Origin: Clostridiaceae bacterium
Lineage (GTDB): Bacteria > Bacillota > Clostridia > Acetivibrionales > DULL01
Direction: 5' to 3'
Assembly: GCA_012840395.1 (NCBI GenBank)
Contig: DULL01000110.1
Coordinates: 74,002-117,923 of the forward strand
DNA length: 43,922 bases
The position numbers were made by a program, and so were the translations under genes. The stretch's first letter is position 1, and the number at the start of each line of letters is the position of its first letter. Below, piece after piece: positions 11,102 through 20,154 of the stretch. The notes beneath the pieces are model-generated. The model did not search any database. It saw only the letters and a program-made list of their open reading frames with translations, and was not told where the DNA came from.

Positions 11102-12499
11102 TTGAACAACAAACTAGCTGAATTTAAAAACCAAATTAAAGATAAAAAAGTTGCTATACTGGGAATCGGAATAAGTAACACACCTTTGGCAAAATATCTG
11201 AATAGTATCGGAGTAAAAGATATAACCGTATTTGACAGAGCTGACAGAAACAAACTGGAACCTACTCTTAAGAATCTGGAAGGTTTAAATATCAGATATA
11301 GTCTGGGAGAGAACTACCTGGATCAGTTAAAGGGCTTTGATATTATTTTCAAAACGCCGGTGGTAAGGTTTGACATACCAGAGCTTGTCCGTGAGAGAGA
11401 GCGGGGTGCAGTAATAACATCAGAGATGGAAGTGTTTCTTGAACTCTGCCCGGCCCAGGTATTTGGTGTTACAGGTAGCGATGGAAAGACCACGACGACT
11501 ACCCTTATATATAATATTTTAAAGCAAAAGGGATATAATTGCTGGCTGGGTGGAAATATAGGAACTCCGCTGCTTGATAAAATTGACGAAATAAGGGAAA
11601 CTGACAAGGTAGTCCTTGAACTTAGCAGTTTTCAGCTTCATACCATGAAATCAAGTCCGGATGTATCGGTGGTTACTAATGTATCTCCCAATCATCTTGA
11701 TGTACATAAGTCAATGGAAGAATATACAGATGCCAAGAAAAATATTTTCAGGTACCAGACTTCAGCAGACAGATTAGTGGTTAATTATGACAATGAGATT
11801 ACCAGGAAGTTCGCAGACGATGCAAAAGGTAAAACTGTGTTTTTCAGTAGCAGTAATACACTGAAAGAGGGAGCGTTCCTAAAAGACGGATATATTGTTT
11901 ATAGAGATTCAGACAGTGAAAAATATATTGTTGATATAGAGAGCATACTGCTTCCTGGTATGCACAATGTTGAGAATTACCTGGCTGCCACTGCTGCTGT
12001 AATAGACTATGTGGAGCCTGGTGATATTGAAAAGGTAGCCAAAACATTCAAGGGCGTTGAGCATAGAATGGAACTTGTAAGGGAAGTGGGAGGTGTAAAG
12101 TTCTATAATGACTCTATAGGATCCAGCCCATCAAGAACAATTGCCGGATTAAAGGCTTTCAAACAAAAAGTTATATTAATTGCAGGAGGATATGACAAAA
12201 ACATTTCTTACGAAGACATGGGCACAATTATTGTGGATAAAGTGAAGAAGCTTATTCTTCTGGGACCCACCGCACCTAAAATTGCAGCTGCTCTGGAAAA
12301 TGAAATTAAAAGAACCGGTAAAGGTTCAGATATTCCCGTGATTTTTTGCAAGACTTATGAAGAAGCTGTAGAAAATTCTTACAGGGATACGGTTAAGGGA
12401 GATATTGTTGTGCTTTCTCCGGCAAGTGCAAGTTTTGATATGTTTAAGAATTTTGAAGAAAGAGGAAATAAGTTCAAGGAACTGGTAAATATGTTGTAA
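11102..12499 (+). CDS. murD: UDP-N-acetylmuramoyl-L-alanine--D-glutamate ligase
   Basis: Adds D-glutamate to UDP-MurNAc-L-Ala in cytoplasmic peptidoglycan precursor synthesis. The Mur ligase ATP loop GVTGSDGKTTTTT is at about residues 122-134; LELSSFQL, the VTNVSPNHLDVH motif and the EHRMELV...FYNDSIGSSP motif follow in the expected order. Length (465 aa) is normal. TTG start with GGGAGG about 6 nt upstream. It stands away from other dcw-cluster genes, with the tRNA gene divergent on its left. Confidence 0.95.
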   Translation: MNNKLAEFKNQIKDKKVAILGIGISNTPLAKYLNSIGVKDITVFDRADRNKLEPTLKNLEGLNIRYSLGENYLDQLKGFDIIFKTPVVRFDIPELVRERERGAVITSEMEVFLELCPAQVFGVTGSDGKTTTTTLIYNILKQKGYNCWLGGNIGTPLLDKIDEIRETDKVVLELSSFQLHTMKSSPDVSVVTNVSPNHLDVHKSMEEYTDAKKNIFRYQTSADRLVVNYDNEITRKFADDAKGKTVFFSSSNTLKEGAFLKDGYIVYRDSDSEKYIVDIESILLPGMHNVENYLAATAAVIDYVEPGDIEKVAKTFKGVEHRMELVREVGGVKFYNDSIGSSPSRTIAGLKAFKQKVILIAGGYDKNISYEDMGTIIVDKVKKLILLGPTAPKIAAALENEIKRTGKGSDIPVIFCKTYEEAVENSYRDTVKGDIVVLSPASASFDMFKNFEERGNKFKELVNML

Positions 12500-12574
12500 T
12501 TGGATAAAGATTTGAATTGTTTTTTTAAATATTTGTAAATGCTATATTATCAGTTTAAAGAATGGAGGGATTCT

Positions 12575-13624
12575 GTGGAACAGGTGGATTTGTTGAAAGA
12601 ATTGACACAACGTAATGCTGTTACAGGCTATGAAGAAGAAATGACACTGTTTATTAAAGATATTTTTCAGAAATACTGCCACATTGTTGAAGTTGATAAG
12701 TTTTATAACGTAACAGGTCTAATAAAAGGTAAAGGTAACAACAATAAAAAGATAATGGTTACAGCTCATATAGATGAAGTTGCTTTGATCGTAACAAGCA
12801 TAGATGACAAAGGGTTTATTAAAATTTCAGGATTAAACGGGGTTGATCCCAAAATTCTTCTTGGGCAGGAAGTAATTATACATGGTAAAAAAGAAGTATA
12901 CGGTGTTATAGGAGCAAAACCGCCTCATCTGTTAAATTCTGAGGAAAGAAAAAAAGCCGTTAAAATGAAAGATTTATGCATTGATACTGGATTAAAGGCT
13001 GATAAAGTAAAGGAATATGTATCTGTAGGAGATATGGTAACTTTTTATACTAGTCCTCTTTTGCTAGAAAAAAATAAAATCAGCTCAAAGACTCTGGATA
13101 ACCGTTGCGGGGTTGCCGCACTTCTGGAAGCAATGAAAGAGATAGTTTCTATGAAACATGATTCAGATATTTACTTTATTACTACCACTCAGGAGGAGTT
13201 CAGCATGGCAGGAGCAGTATCTGCAGCATATAATATTGAACCTCATTTGGCTATTGTAATAGATGCAACTCATGGGGAAACTCCCGACACTTCAAAGGAT
13301 AATTCCTTCGCACTTGGGAAAGGTCCTGTAATTGCAGTGGGACCAAATATGCACAAAAAAGCTACAAAGAAGCTTATTGATACTGCCAAAGCTGAAAACA
13401 TTCCTTATAACACAGAAGTATTATCCGGGGACTCAGGAACAGAAGCATGGGGTATACAGGTTTCCCGGAACGGAATACCTGTAGTTCTTGTTTCAATACC
13501 TGTAAGATATATGCATACAGCGGTAGAAACCGCCCATTTGGATGATATAAGGAATACCGGAAAGCTTGTGGCCAGATTTATTTTATCTGCGGAAAAAGAA
13601 ATGGAGGCGGTTTTGTGTCTATAG
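12575..13624 (+). CDS. M42-family metallopeptidase (TET-type aminopeptidase), paralogue 1
   Basis: Probable cytosolic dinuclear-metal aminopeptidase of the M42 family (glutamyl aminopeptidase/endoglucanase M family), which trims peptides and forms tetrahedral dodecamers in characterised members. Visible: metal motif TAHIDEV, bridging LDNRCG, catalytic/ligand pair TTQEEF, AIVIDATHG aspartate, and the C-terminal histidine in RYMHTAVE. A longer frame opens at 12539, but GGAGGG at 12564-12569 points to GTG 12575 (349 aa). It overlaps the next M42 gene by 10 nt, so the two are probably translationally coupled. Confidence 0.9.
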   Translation: MEQVDLLKELTQRNAVTGYEEEMTLFIKDIFQKYCHIVEVDKFYNVTGLIKGKGNNNKKIMVTAHIDEVALIVTSIDDKGFIKISGLNGVDPKILLGQEVIIHGKKEVYGVIGAKPPHLLNSEERKKAVKMKDLCIDTGLKADKVKEYVSVGDMVTFYTSPLLLEKNKISSKTLDNRCGVAALLEAMKEIVSMKHDSDIYFITTTQEEFSMAGAVSAAYNIEPHLAIVIDATHGETPDTSKDNSFALGKGPVIAVGPNMHKKATKKLIDTAKAENIPYNTEVLSGDSGTEAWGIQVSRNGIPVVLVSIPVRYMHTAVETAHLDDIRNTGKLVARFILSAEKEMEAVLCL

Positions 13625-14661
13625 AAGATGTTTTAGTACATATCAAAAATCTAACTGAGTTAGCAGGTGTGTCAGGCAGCGAAGACAATGTCAGAGCTTA
13701 TATTAAAGAAAAAATAAGGCAGTATGTTGACAATATTACGGTTGATTCCATTGGTAACCTGATTGCATACAAGAAAGGCCGTTCTTCAAAATTAAAGGTG
13801 ATGCTGGCAGCACATATGGATGAAGTTGGCTTTTTGGTATCAGGATATACCGATGCAGGATATATAAAGTTTAAAAAAGTCGGGGGGATTGATGACAGGA
13901 TTCTCCCAGGCAAAAGAGTTCTTTTAGGTGATAAAAAAATTCCGGGAGTTATTGGCTCAAAAGCTATCCATATGCAAAATGATGATGAGTTTGAATCTAA
14001 TGTTAAACTGGAAAAAATGTATATAGATATAGGCTGTGATAAGAAAGATGAAGCAGAAGCACTTGCTCCTCTAGGAGAATATATAGTGTTTAATACACAG
14101 TATTCAGAACTGGAAGGGGATAGTATTAAAGCCAAGGCTTTGGATGACAGGGCTGGTTGTGCAGTAATTATGGAATTGCTGAAAAATACTTATGATTTTG
14201 ATTTATATGGCTGCTTTACCGTACAGGAAGAAGTAGGCTTAAGAGGCGCAGAGGTAGCAGCTTATGCAGTTAACCCGGATATCGCAGTCATTATAGAATC
14301 AACTACCTGCTCCGATGTTTCTGATGTTGAAGAATATGATTATTCAACTATTTACGGAGAAGGAGCCGCCATTAGCTTAATGGATAAAACCACTTTATAT
14401 GACCGGAATCTAGTAGATTTTATTTATAATATTGCAATAAAAAACAACATTAAAGTCCAGCTAAAAAAGACTGTATCTGGAGGAAATGATGCAGGACCTA
14501 TACAACGTACACGAGAAGGTGTAAAAGTTGCCACTATTTCCATTCCTTGCAGATATATACATTCACCTGTTTCCCTGATAAACAAGAATGACCTTTTTAG
14601 CTGCCTTAATATAATGAAATTATTTCTTAAACAAATCAAGGACTGTCCGGGACTGAAGTAA
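13615..14661 (+). CDS. M42-family metallopeptidase, paralogue 2
   Basis: Second of three tandem M42 genes, 348 aa. Motifs: AAHMDEVGFLV, ALDDRAGC, FTVQEEVGLRGAE, and RYIHSPVS at the C-terminus. The position that is Asp in the other two paralogues (IDATHG, IDVTAT) is Glu here (AVIIESTTCSDV), a conservative change at a predicted metal ligand. The GTG start lies inside the end of paralogue 1 with GGAGG upstream. The oligomer may be mixed with its neighbours (inference from reported hetero-TET particles in archaea). Confidence 0.9.
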   Translation: MSIEDVLVHIKNLTELAGVSGSEDNVRAYIKEKIRQYVDNITVDSIGNLIAYKKGRSSKLKVMLAAHMDEVGFLVSGYTDAGYIKFKKVGGIDDRILPGKRVLLGDKKIPGVIGSKAIHMQNDDEFESNVKLEKMYIDIGCDKKDEAEALAPLGEYIVFNTQYSELEGDSIKAKALDDRAGCAVIMELLKNTYDFDLYGCFTVQEEVGLRGAEVAAYAVNPDIAVIIESTTCSDVSDVEEYDYSTIYGEGAAISLMDKTTLYDRNLVDFIYNIAIKNNIKVQLKKTVSGGNDAGPIQRTREGVKVATISIPCRYIHSPVSLINKNDLFSCLNIMKLFLKQIKDCPGLK

Positions 14662-14676
14662 TGCAGAAGCAAGGGC

Positions 14677-14703
14677 GAAGCAAGGGGACGGTTCTCGTGC
14701 TTC
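14677..14703 (+). repeat. 27-nt repeat, left copy 1
   Basis: GAAGC...GCTTC ends enclose an AAGGGGACGGTTCTC core. The next copy is identical and starts 4 nt later. A partial copy (GAAGCAAGGG) lies just upstream at 14666-14675. Confidence 0.85.
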
Positions 14704-14707
14704 GATG

Positions 14708-14734
14708 GAAGCAAGGGGACGGTTCTCGTGCTTC
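14708..14734 (+). repeat. 27-nt repeat, left copy 2
   Basis: Identical to the copy at 14677-14703. Both copies read in the opposite orientation to the pair after the downstream M42 gene. Confidence 0.85.
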
Positions 14735-14796
14735 CAAAGGACAAACAGATGAAGGAGTATCTTGATTGAACGATACAAAAAATGGAGGGTAAAGAT

Positions 14797-15783
14797 ATGT
14801 TGGATTTGTTGAAAAGGCTGGTTGACGCTTTTGGTGTTTCAGGCAACGAAACTCAGATAAGAAAAGTTATAGAGGATGAAATTAAGGATTTAGTTGATGA
14901 AGTAAGAACAGATGTTATGGGGAATCTCATTGCCGTAAAAAAAGGAAGGGGCAAAAAAATAATGGTAGCTGCCCATATGGATGAAATTGGAGTTATTGCA
15001 ACTCATATTGACGATAAAGGTTTTATAAGGTTTTCCAACGTGGGCGGACTATGGCCTTATACTTTATTAGCCCAGAAGGTGAGATTTTCTAACGGAGTAG
15101 TTGGCTCTGTATATTATGAAAAGAAATTAGAAGATATAAAGAAGCTAAAATTATCTAATATGTATATTGATATCGGTGCAGGAAACAAGGAAGAAGCTGA
15201 TAAAAAAATTAGAATAGGAGATACAGCATGTTTTGTCGGGGAAACTATACAAGCAGATGACATGGTGATTTCCAAAAGCTTGGATAACAGAAGTGGTTGT
15301 GCGGTTGTTATTGAGGCAATAAAGAATATGCCCGAAACAGAGAATGAAATATATTATGTATTTACAAGCCAGGAGGAAGTAGGCTTAAGAGGCGCTAAGA
15401 CAGCCGCTTACCAATTGAAACCTGATATGGCTATTGCAATTGATGTAACCGCTACTGGTGATACGCCGGAAAGTCCGGTAATGGAAGTAAAATGTGGATC
15501 AGGGCCGGCAATCAAAGTTAAGGACAGCTCAGTTATATCCCATCCTAAGGTTAGGAAGCTTCTTGAAGAATGTGCAAAAGAAATAAATATTCCATACCAG
15601 CTTGAGGTTTTAAGCGGCGGGGGAACTGATATAGGCTCTATACATGTATCTGTTGGAGGAGTTCCTTCCGGGGCAATTTCCATACCTTGCAGATATATAC
15701 ATACTCCTGTGGAAATGGTAAGCCTTAAAGATCTTGAATATGCTGTAAAACTGCTGGTAAAAGCACTTTGTAACAAAGAATAA
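14797..15783 (+). CDS. M42-family metallopeptidase, paralogue 3
   Basis: Third M42 gene, 328 aa. Motifs: AAHMDEIGVIA, LDNRSGC, FTSQEEVGLRGAKTAA, MAIAIDVTATGD, and RYIHTPVE. An upstream ATG (14782) sits on the GGAGGG ribosome site, so ATG 14797 is preferred (7-nt spacing, MLDLLKRLVDAFGVSGNE). Unlike the first two, it is not coupled to its neighbour: about 135 nt of repeat-bearing DNA precede it and similar inverted repeats follow it. This could mean separate origin or insertion of the repeats on both sides. Confidence 0.92.
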   Translation: MLDLLKRLVDAFGVSGNETQIRKVIEDEIKDLVDEVRTDVMGNLIAVKKGRGKKIMVAAHMDEIGVIATHIDDKGFIRFSNVGGLWPYTLLAQKVRFSNGVVGSVYYEKKLEDIKKLKLSNMYIDIGAGNKEEADKKIRIGDTACFVGETIQADDMVISKSLDNRSGCAVVIEAIKNMPETENEIYYVFTSQEEVGLRGAKTAAYQLKPDMAIAIDVTATGDTPESPVMEVKCGSGPAIKVKDSSVISHPKVRKLLEECAKEINIPYQLEVLSGGGTDIGSIHVSVGGVPSGAISIPCRYIHTPVEMVSLKDLEYAVKLLVKALCNKE

Positions 15784-15792
15784 ACATTCCCG

Positions 15793-15819
15793 GAAGCGGG
15801 AGAACCGTCCCCTTGCTTC
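15793..15819 (-). repeat. 27-nt repeat, right copy 1 (inverted)
   Basis: Reverse complement of the left repeats with two differences, in the GCGGGAG part. It begins 9 nt after the M42 stop codon. Confidence 0.85.
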
Positions 15820-15827
15820 TGCCACCG

Positions 15828-15854
15828 GAAGCAGGAGAACCGTCCCCTTGCTTC
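15828..15854 (-). repeat. 27-nt repeat, right copy 2 (inverted)
   Basis: Reverse complement of the left repeats with one difference. It ends shortly before the AAGGAGGGGG ribosome site of the next gene. Confidence 0.85.
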
Positions 15855-15877
15855 TGGGTAATTAAGGAGGGGGTCCC

Positions 15878-17512
15878 ATGAAAATCACATTTTTGGGAGC
15901 TGCAAGAACCGTTACCGGCTCATGTTTTTATATAGAAACCAAGGATAATAAATTTTTAGTTGATTGTGGCTTTTTCCAGGGTTATAAAGATGGTAACTTA
16001 AATGAAGACCCATTTCCATTTGATCCATCAAAACTGGATTTTATACTGCTTACACATGCTCATATAGACCATAGCGGAAGAATACCCAAAATTTTTCTTG
16101 AGGGTTTTAAAGGTGAAGTAATAGCAACAAAAGCAACTTGTGAACTGTGTAGAATAATGCTTCCAGACTCAGGATATATTCAGGAGTTTGAAAATGAATG
16201 GCTCAACAGAAAGAGATTAAGAGCCGGAAAACCACCTGTTAAACCTCTGTATACCCATCAGGATGCTATAAACTGTATGGAATTGTTCCGAAGTGTATCT
16301 TATGGTGAATTGGTGCAGATAAATAAAAACATTAAAGTGAGATTTAATGATGCAGGTCATATGCTTGGTTCAGCAATAATAGAGTTGTGGGCTGAGGAAA
16401 ACGATAGAATTACAAAGCTGGTGTTTTCTGGTGATTTGGGAAACAAAGGAATGCCTATACTTAGAGATCCTGAAATAATCGAAGACGCTGATTATCTTAT
16501 TATTGAATCTACATATGGGAACAGGCTGCATATGGGTAAAAGTGAGAAAGCTGATAAGTTTGCAGAAATAATCCTGAATACAGTTAAAAGAGGAGGAAAT
16601 ATTGTTATACCTTCTTTTGCTGTAGGCAGAACCCAGGAGATTATTTATGAATTAAACAAGCAGCTTGGAAAAAATGACCCGAAATATCAGAAGATTATGA
16701 ATTTGCCCGTATTTGTGGATAGTCCCCTGGCAATATCCGCTACAGAGGTTTTCAGAAATAATCTGGACTGCTATGATGAAGAGGCAAGAAGTTATATAGA
16801 AAGCGGGGATAATCCGCTGGATTTTCCAACTTTGAGATTCACGAGAACAGCGGAAGAATCTAAAAAACTTAACAATAATACTGAAAGTAAAATCATTATC
16901 TCTGCTAGTGGTATGTGTGAAGCAGGCCGGATAAAGCATCATCTTAAACATAATTTGTGGAGGCAGGAATCTTCAATAATATTTGTTGGTTATCAGGCTG
17001 AAGGAACGTTAGGAAGAAAATTGCTTGACGGAGCAAAAAAAGTAAAAATATTCGGAGAAGAAATTTCTGTTAACGCACACATTGAAATGCTGGAGGGTTT
17101 TTCAGGACATGCTGATAAAGAAGGCCTTCTTAGCTGGATTAAAGCATTTAGTAAAAAACCCCGGAAGATTTTTATTGTACACGGGGAAAACCAACAAATA
17201 GAAGAATTCGCGGAAATTATTAAAAACGAACTTAAAATTGATACAGTAATTCCTTCTTTAGGTGAGACATATAAGATTACACCCGAAAAAACACCTATCA
17301 GCAGCATAGTTACTTCAGAAAATTCCCGGGTAGTTTATTCATTCAAGAGGCTTGAAGTACTTACAATGCTTGATAAATTAAAGGATGAATTTGATGAGGT
17401 TGCTAGTATTCTCACGGAGGATTTGAAAAAAGAAACAGATGACCAGGAAGTTCAACAATTGATTGAAAAACTGAACAAACTGGAAAAAGAGTTGGTCAAT
17501 GTGTTAAGGTAA
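15878..17512 (+). CDS. Beta-CASP metallo-beta-lactamase fold exonuclease-like protein (RNA-processing family)
   Basis: The N-terminal metallo-beta-lactamase domain has LTHAHIDHSGRIP (metal site), NDAGHMLGSAI and VFSGDLGNKG; the inserted beta-CASP domain includes IPSFAVGRTQE, VDSPLAISATEVF and SASGMCEAGRIKHHL; a C-terminal RMMBL part has EMLEGFSGHADKEGL and IFIVHGENQQ. This is the YSH1/CPSF-like architecture of ribonucleases. The last 60 residues are a charged helix (KLKDEFDEVASILTEDLKK). The substrate in this bacterium is unknown. ATG start with AAGGAGGGGG upstream; 544 aa is normal. Confidence 0.88.
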   Translation: MKITFLGAARTVTGSCFYIETKDNKFLVDCGFFQGYKDGNLNEDPFPFDPSKLDFILLTHAHIDHSGRIPKIFLEGFKGEVIATKATCELCRIMLPDSGYIQEFENEWLNRKRLRAGKPPVKPLYTHQDAINCMELFRSVSYGELVQINKNIKVRFNDAGHMLGSAIIELWAEENDRITKLVFSGDLGNKGMPILRDPEIIEDADYLIIESTYGNRLHMGKSEKADKFAEIILNTVKRGGNIVIPSFAVGRTQEIIYELNKQLGKNDPKYQKIMNLPVFVDSPLAISATEVFRNNLDCYDEEARSYIESGDNPLDFPTLRFTRTAEESKKLNNNTESKIIISASGMCEAGRIKHHLKHNLWRQESSIIFVGYQAEGTLGRKLLDGAKKVKIFGEEISVNAHIEMLEGFSGHADKEGLLSWIKAFSKKPRKIFIVHGENQQIEEFAEIIKNELKIDTVIPSLGETYKITPEKTPISSIVTSENSRVVYSFKRLEVLTMLDKLKDEFDEVASILTEDLKKETDDQEVQQLIEKLNKLEKELVNVLR

Positions 17513-17687
17513 TCTTTTTACATCAAATTGCCCTTTGGAAGCAGTATTTACTGAGTTGCCTCATATTATTGGCTGAAATGAAATCAGAAACATGTAATTC
17601 ATTTTGCTGTATAAGAGCAAATTTGCATAGTAGTAATACAACTTTACTAATAATTAGCATAAAATTGAAGAAAAATTAAAATAGTTA

Positions 17688-17716
17688 TTGACATAAACGT
17701 TAGGGAAAACTGTAAA
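17688..17716 (+). promoter_or_regulatory. Predicted promoter upstream of the DUF3788 gene
   Basis: TTGACA at 17688-17693 is a perfect -35; TGTAAA at 17711-17716 is a 17-nt spaced, weaker -10. It lies within the 304-nt gap 17513-17816, which otherwise holds only the interrupted 5' part of the DUF3788 frame (17742-17816). Confidence 0.5.
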
Positions 17717-17816
17717 ATGTTTTTGAGAGATGAACTAAATTATGCAATGGAAAGAAATATTCCCATCATTTAAACAACCGTAAATAGATGAAATTGCTGA
17801 TTATATTGGAGGTGAT

Positions 17817-18290
17817 ATGAAAGAGTTATGGCTGTCACTAATAAAATATATGGAATCTGCTTATAATGCAAAACCTAAATTGTCCTATAGTGCCTGTGCA
17901 GCAAAACCTTGGTGGAATGTAAAATTTCAGAAAAATGGTCAGTCATTTGGTACTCTGTACCCTGAAAAAAATGCCTTTTCAGTTATAATCATAATCAGTT
18001 ATAAGCTCGACTCGCTAATGCAGTCAATTTTACCGGATCTGAGTCCTGCAACGGCTGAGCTTTATAATAAAGCTGGTGATTACATGAAAATGGGTAAATG
18101 GATTATGTTACAAATTAATGACTCAACTACTCTTGAAGATTATAAAAAAATTAACAGTAAAGTTACCAACAAAAGTAAAGCCATTCTTGTAACCGGGATA
18201 GAAGCTGTGGTTCAAGATTTTTCGGAGAGTATACCATCTTCGGCTTCCTGGAGTTTATTCAGTTGTATGCGTCATGCAGCACAGAAGTGA
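17817..18290 (+). CDS. DUF3788-family protein, probably 5'-interrupted
   Basis: The WWNVKFQKNGQSFGTLYPEKNAFSV block and ELYNKAGDYMKMGKWIMLQI match the small DUF3788 family of unknown function. The ATG has GGAGGTG close upstream, so this frame may be translated. However, the same frame continues upstream as MQWKEIFPSFKQP (from ATG 17742), a TAA at 17781-17783, then IDEIADYIGGD, which looks like the lost N-terminus of the family. The C-terminus also looks odd after LEDYKKI: a seven-A run at about 18142 could mark a frameshift, since the +1 frame ends 13 codons later. I think this is a decaying gene, but a short functional product is possible. Confidence 0.6.
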   Translation: MKELWLSLIKYMESAYNAKPKLSYSACAAKPWWNVKFQKNGQSFGTLYPEKNAFSVIIIISYKLDSLMQSILPDLSPATAELYNKAGDYMKMGKWIMLQINDSTTLEDYKKINSKVTNKSKAILVTGIEAVVQDFSESIPSSASWSLFSCMRHAAQK

Positions 18291-18326
18291 AGCAGTACCT
18301 GGATCCGATTCTGGCTAAAGTATAGC

Positions 18327-18383
18327 ATGGGGAAATGGTTGTTGTTCAAATTACGAATTGAAGTTTTGGAAAATAACAGTTGA
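18327..18383 (+). pseudogene. Possible remnant of a second DUF3788-like C-terminus
   Basis: The frame MGKWLLFKLRIEVLENNS resembles the MGKWIMLQINDSTTLED segment of the gene just upstream and the usual family ending. It has no full-length frame around it. The match is short and may be chance. Confidence 0.25.
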
Positions 18384-18505
18384 AATAATTAAATTTTCAT
18401 ATTATACTAAAATAGTATGTAGCATGTAGCAAGGTAGCAAAGCAGTTAACAAACTAATTAAACAAGTTTAAAATCAGAATTTGAAGAATGGAAGGATGGT
18501 AGAAC

Positions 18506-20002
18506 ATGTCAGTTAAATTCCTTATTGTTAGTATTTTTGTAGCCATAATGGTGGCTATCGGACTTTACAGCAGAAAAAAGATTAATAATATTAATGATTT
18601 TTATCTGGGTGGCCGCAACATGGGTCCATGGATATCTGCTTTTGCGTATGGAACCACTTATTTTTCTGCAGTTATATTCATAGGTTATGCAGGAAGGATT
18701 GGGTGGGGATTCGGAATCTCAGCTACCTGGATAGGAATTGGAAATGCAATAATCGGTAGTTTGCTGGCCTGGTTAATACTTGCCAAGAAAACCCGCAAAA
18801 TGACCCACGAGTTAAATGCTTCCACAATGCCTGAATTTTTTGAAAAGAGATACGAAAGCAAAGCTATTAAAATAGTTACAGCCCTGATCATTTTTATTTT
18901 CCTTGTACCCTATTCAGCATCAGTTTACCAGGGACTTGGATACCTTTTTGAAAGTATTTTTGGAATACCCTTTGTGTATTGCATGGCTGCAATGGCACTA
19001 ATAACTGCTGTTTATTTATTGTTGGGAGGCTACGTTGCTACTGCATTAAACGATTTTGTACAGGGAATTATCATGATTGTGGGTGTTATATTAATGTTGT
19101 ATTATATAATATCTCACCCCATGGTAGGAGGACTGGCAGGAGGTATTGAAAAACTTTCGTCAATTCCCGGTGATGGACCTGGCCTTGTCAGTGTTTTTAG
19201 TACACAACCTGCAAACCTGCTTGGACTTATAGTTTTAACAAGTCTCGGAACATGGGGACTTCCTCAGATGGTTCACAAATTCTATGCTATAAGGAATGAA
19301 GATGCCATAAAGAAAGCAACCATCATATCTACTTTATTTGCAGCACTGATTGGTGGAACAGCCTATTTTACAGGAGCTTTTGGTAGACTCTTCCTTAACA
19401 ACACTTTACCTGTAGGTTCAAACGGCATGCCAAATGCTGATATGGTAATACCACAGATGTTGGGAATAGCCCTTCCAGAAGCATTGATGGGTATAATTAT
19501 GCTGCTGGTTTTATCTGCATCCATGTCCACCTTGTCATCTTTAGTTTTGGTATCAAGCTCTGCAATAGTGCTTGACCTTATTAAGGGAAGCTTATTTAAG
19601 CAAATAAGCAATAATTTAGTAATGATTCTTATGAAAGTTTGTTGTGCGGTATTTGTGCTTGCCTCATTCCTGGTGGCAGTTACTCCAAATGCTATTCTGA
19701 CATTGATGTCTTTTTCATGGGGAACGGTAGCCGGATCTTTTCTTGCACCTTTTATCTACGGACTATACTGGAAGAAAACTACAAAAGCTGGTGCCTGGTC
19801 TGGCATAATTACAGGCCTGGTATGCTCTTTGGGAGGTGCTATATTATTTGGAATGAATGCAAGCCTTGCTCCCAATATTGGCGCAGTTTCAATGGCTGCA
19901 TCAATTGTAGTTGTGCCTATAGTTAGTTTATTAACTGCCAGGCAGGAAGAAAAATACGAAGAAAAAGCATATGGTGATTCGCTATCAAAAATTGGCGCAT
20001 AG
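18506..20002 (+). CDS. Sodium:solute symporter (SSS family)
   Basis: A 498-aa polytopic membrane protein with about 13 hydrophobic segments. The N-terminal signature is clear: a first helix, RKKINNINDFYLGGRNMGP, then AFAYGTTYFSAVIFIGYAG, and the YLLLGGYVATALNDFVQG segment typical of the sodium:solute symporter superfamily (PutP, SglT, PanF). These couple uptake of an organic solute to Na+. The substrate cannot be read from sequence. ATG start, preceded by GGAAGG. The next genes oxidise aryl 2-oxoacids, so an amino acid or organic acid is possible (inference only). Confidence 0.88.
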   Translation: MSVKFLIVSIFVAIMVAIGLYSRKKINNINDFYLGGRNMGPWISAFAYGTTYFSAVIFIGYAGRIGWGFGISATWIGIGNAIIGSLLAWLILAKKTRKMTHELNASTMPEFFEKRYESKAIKIVTALIIFIFLVPYSASVYQGLGYLFESIFGIPFVYCMAAMALITAVYLLLGGYVATALNDFVQGIIMIVGVILMLYYIISHPMVGGLAGGIEKLSSIPGDGPGLVSVFSTQPANLLGLIVLTSLGTWGLPQMVHKFYAIRNEDAIKKATIISTLFAALIGGTAYFTGAFGRLFLNNTLPVGSNGMPNADMVIPQMLGIALPEALMGIIMLLVLSASMSTLSSLVLVSSSAIVLDLIKGSLFKQISNNLVMILMKVCCAVFVLASFLVAVTPNAILTLMSFSWGTVAGSFLAPFIYGLYWKKTTKAGAWSGIITGLVCSLGGAILFGMNASLAPNIGAVSMAASIVVVPIVSLLTARQEEKYEEKAYGDSLSKIGA

Positions 20003-20154
20003 TATATAGTATTGTAATAAATAGATGAATATTAAAGCATAAATTTATATATAGATATTTCAATAAAATAGTTGGATATCTTAAATTAAATAGTTTTTTA
20101 CAGTAATTGCTATTGAGTAAAAGATATAAATAAATAAGCAGGAATAAGTTTGCA

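Noticed and set aside
14677..15854. Possible CRISPR array from the 27-nt repeats
   Set aside because: Only two copies on each side, spacers of 4-8 nt, a gene between them, and opposite orientations: not a CRISPR arrangement.
19639..19926. 95-aa plus-strand frame inside the symporter gene
   Set aside because: It is in another frame of a full-length transporter gene and has no motif or ribosome site.
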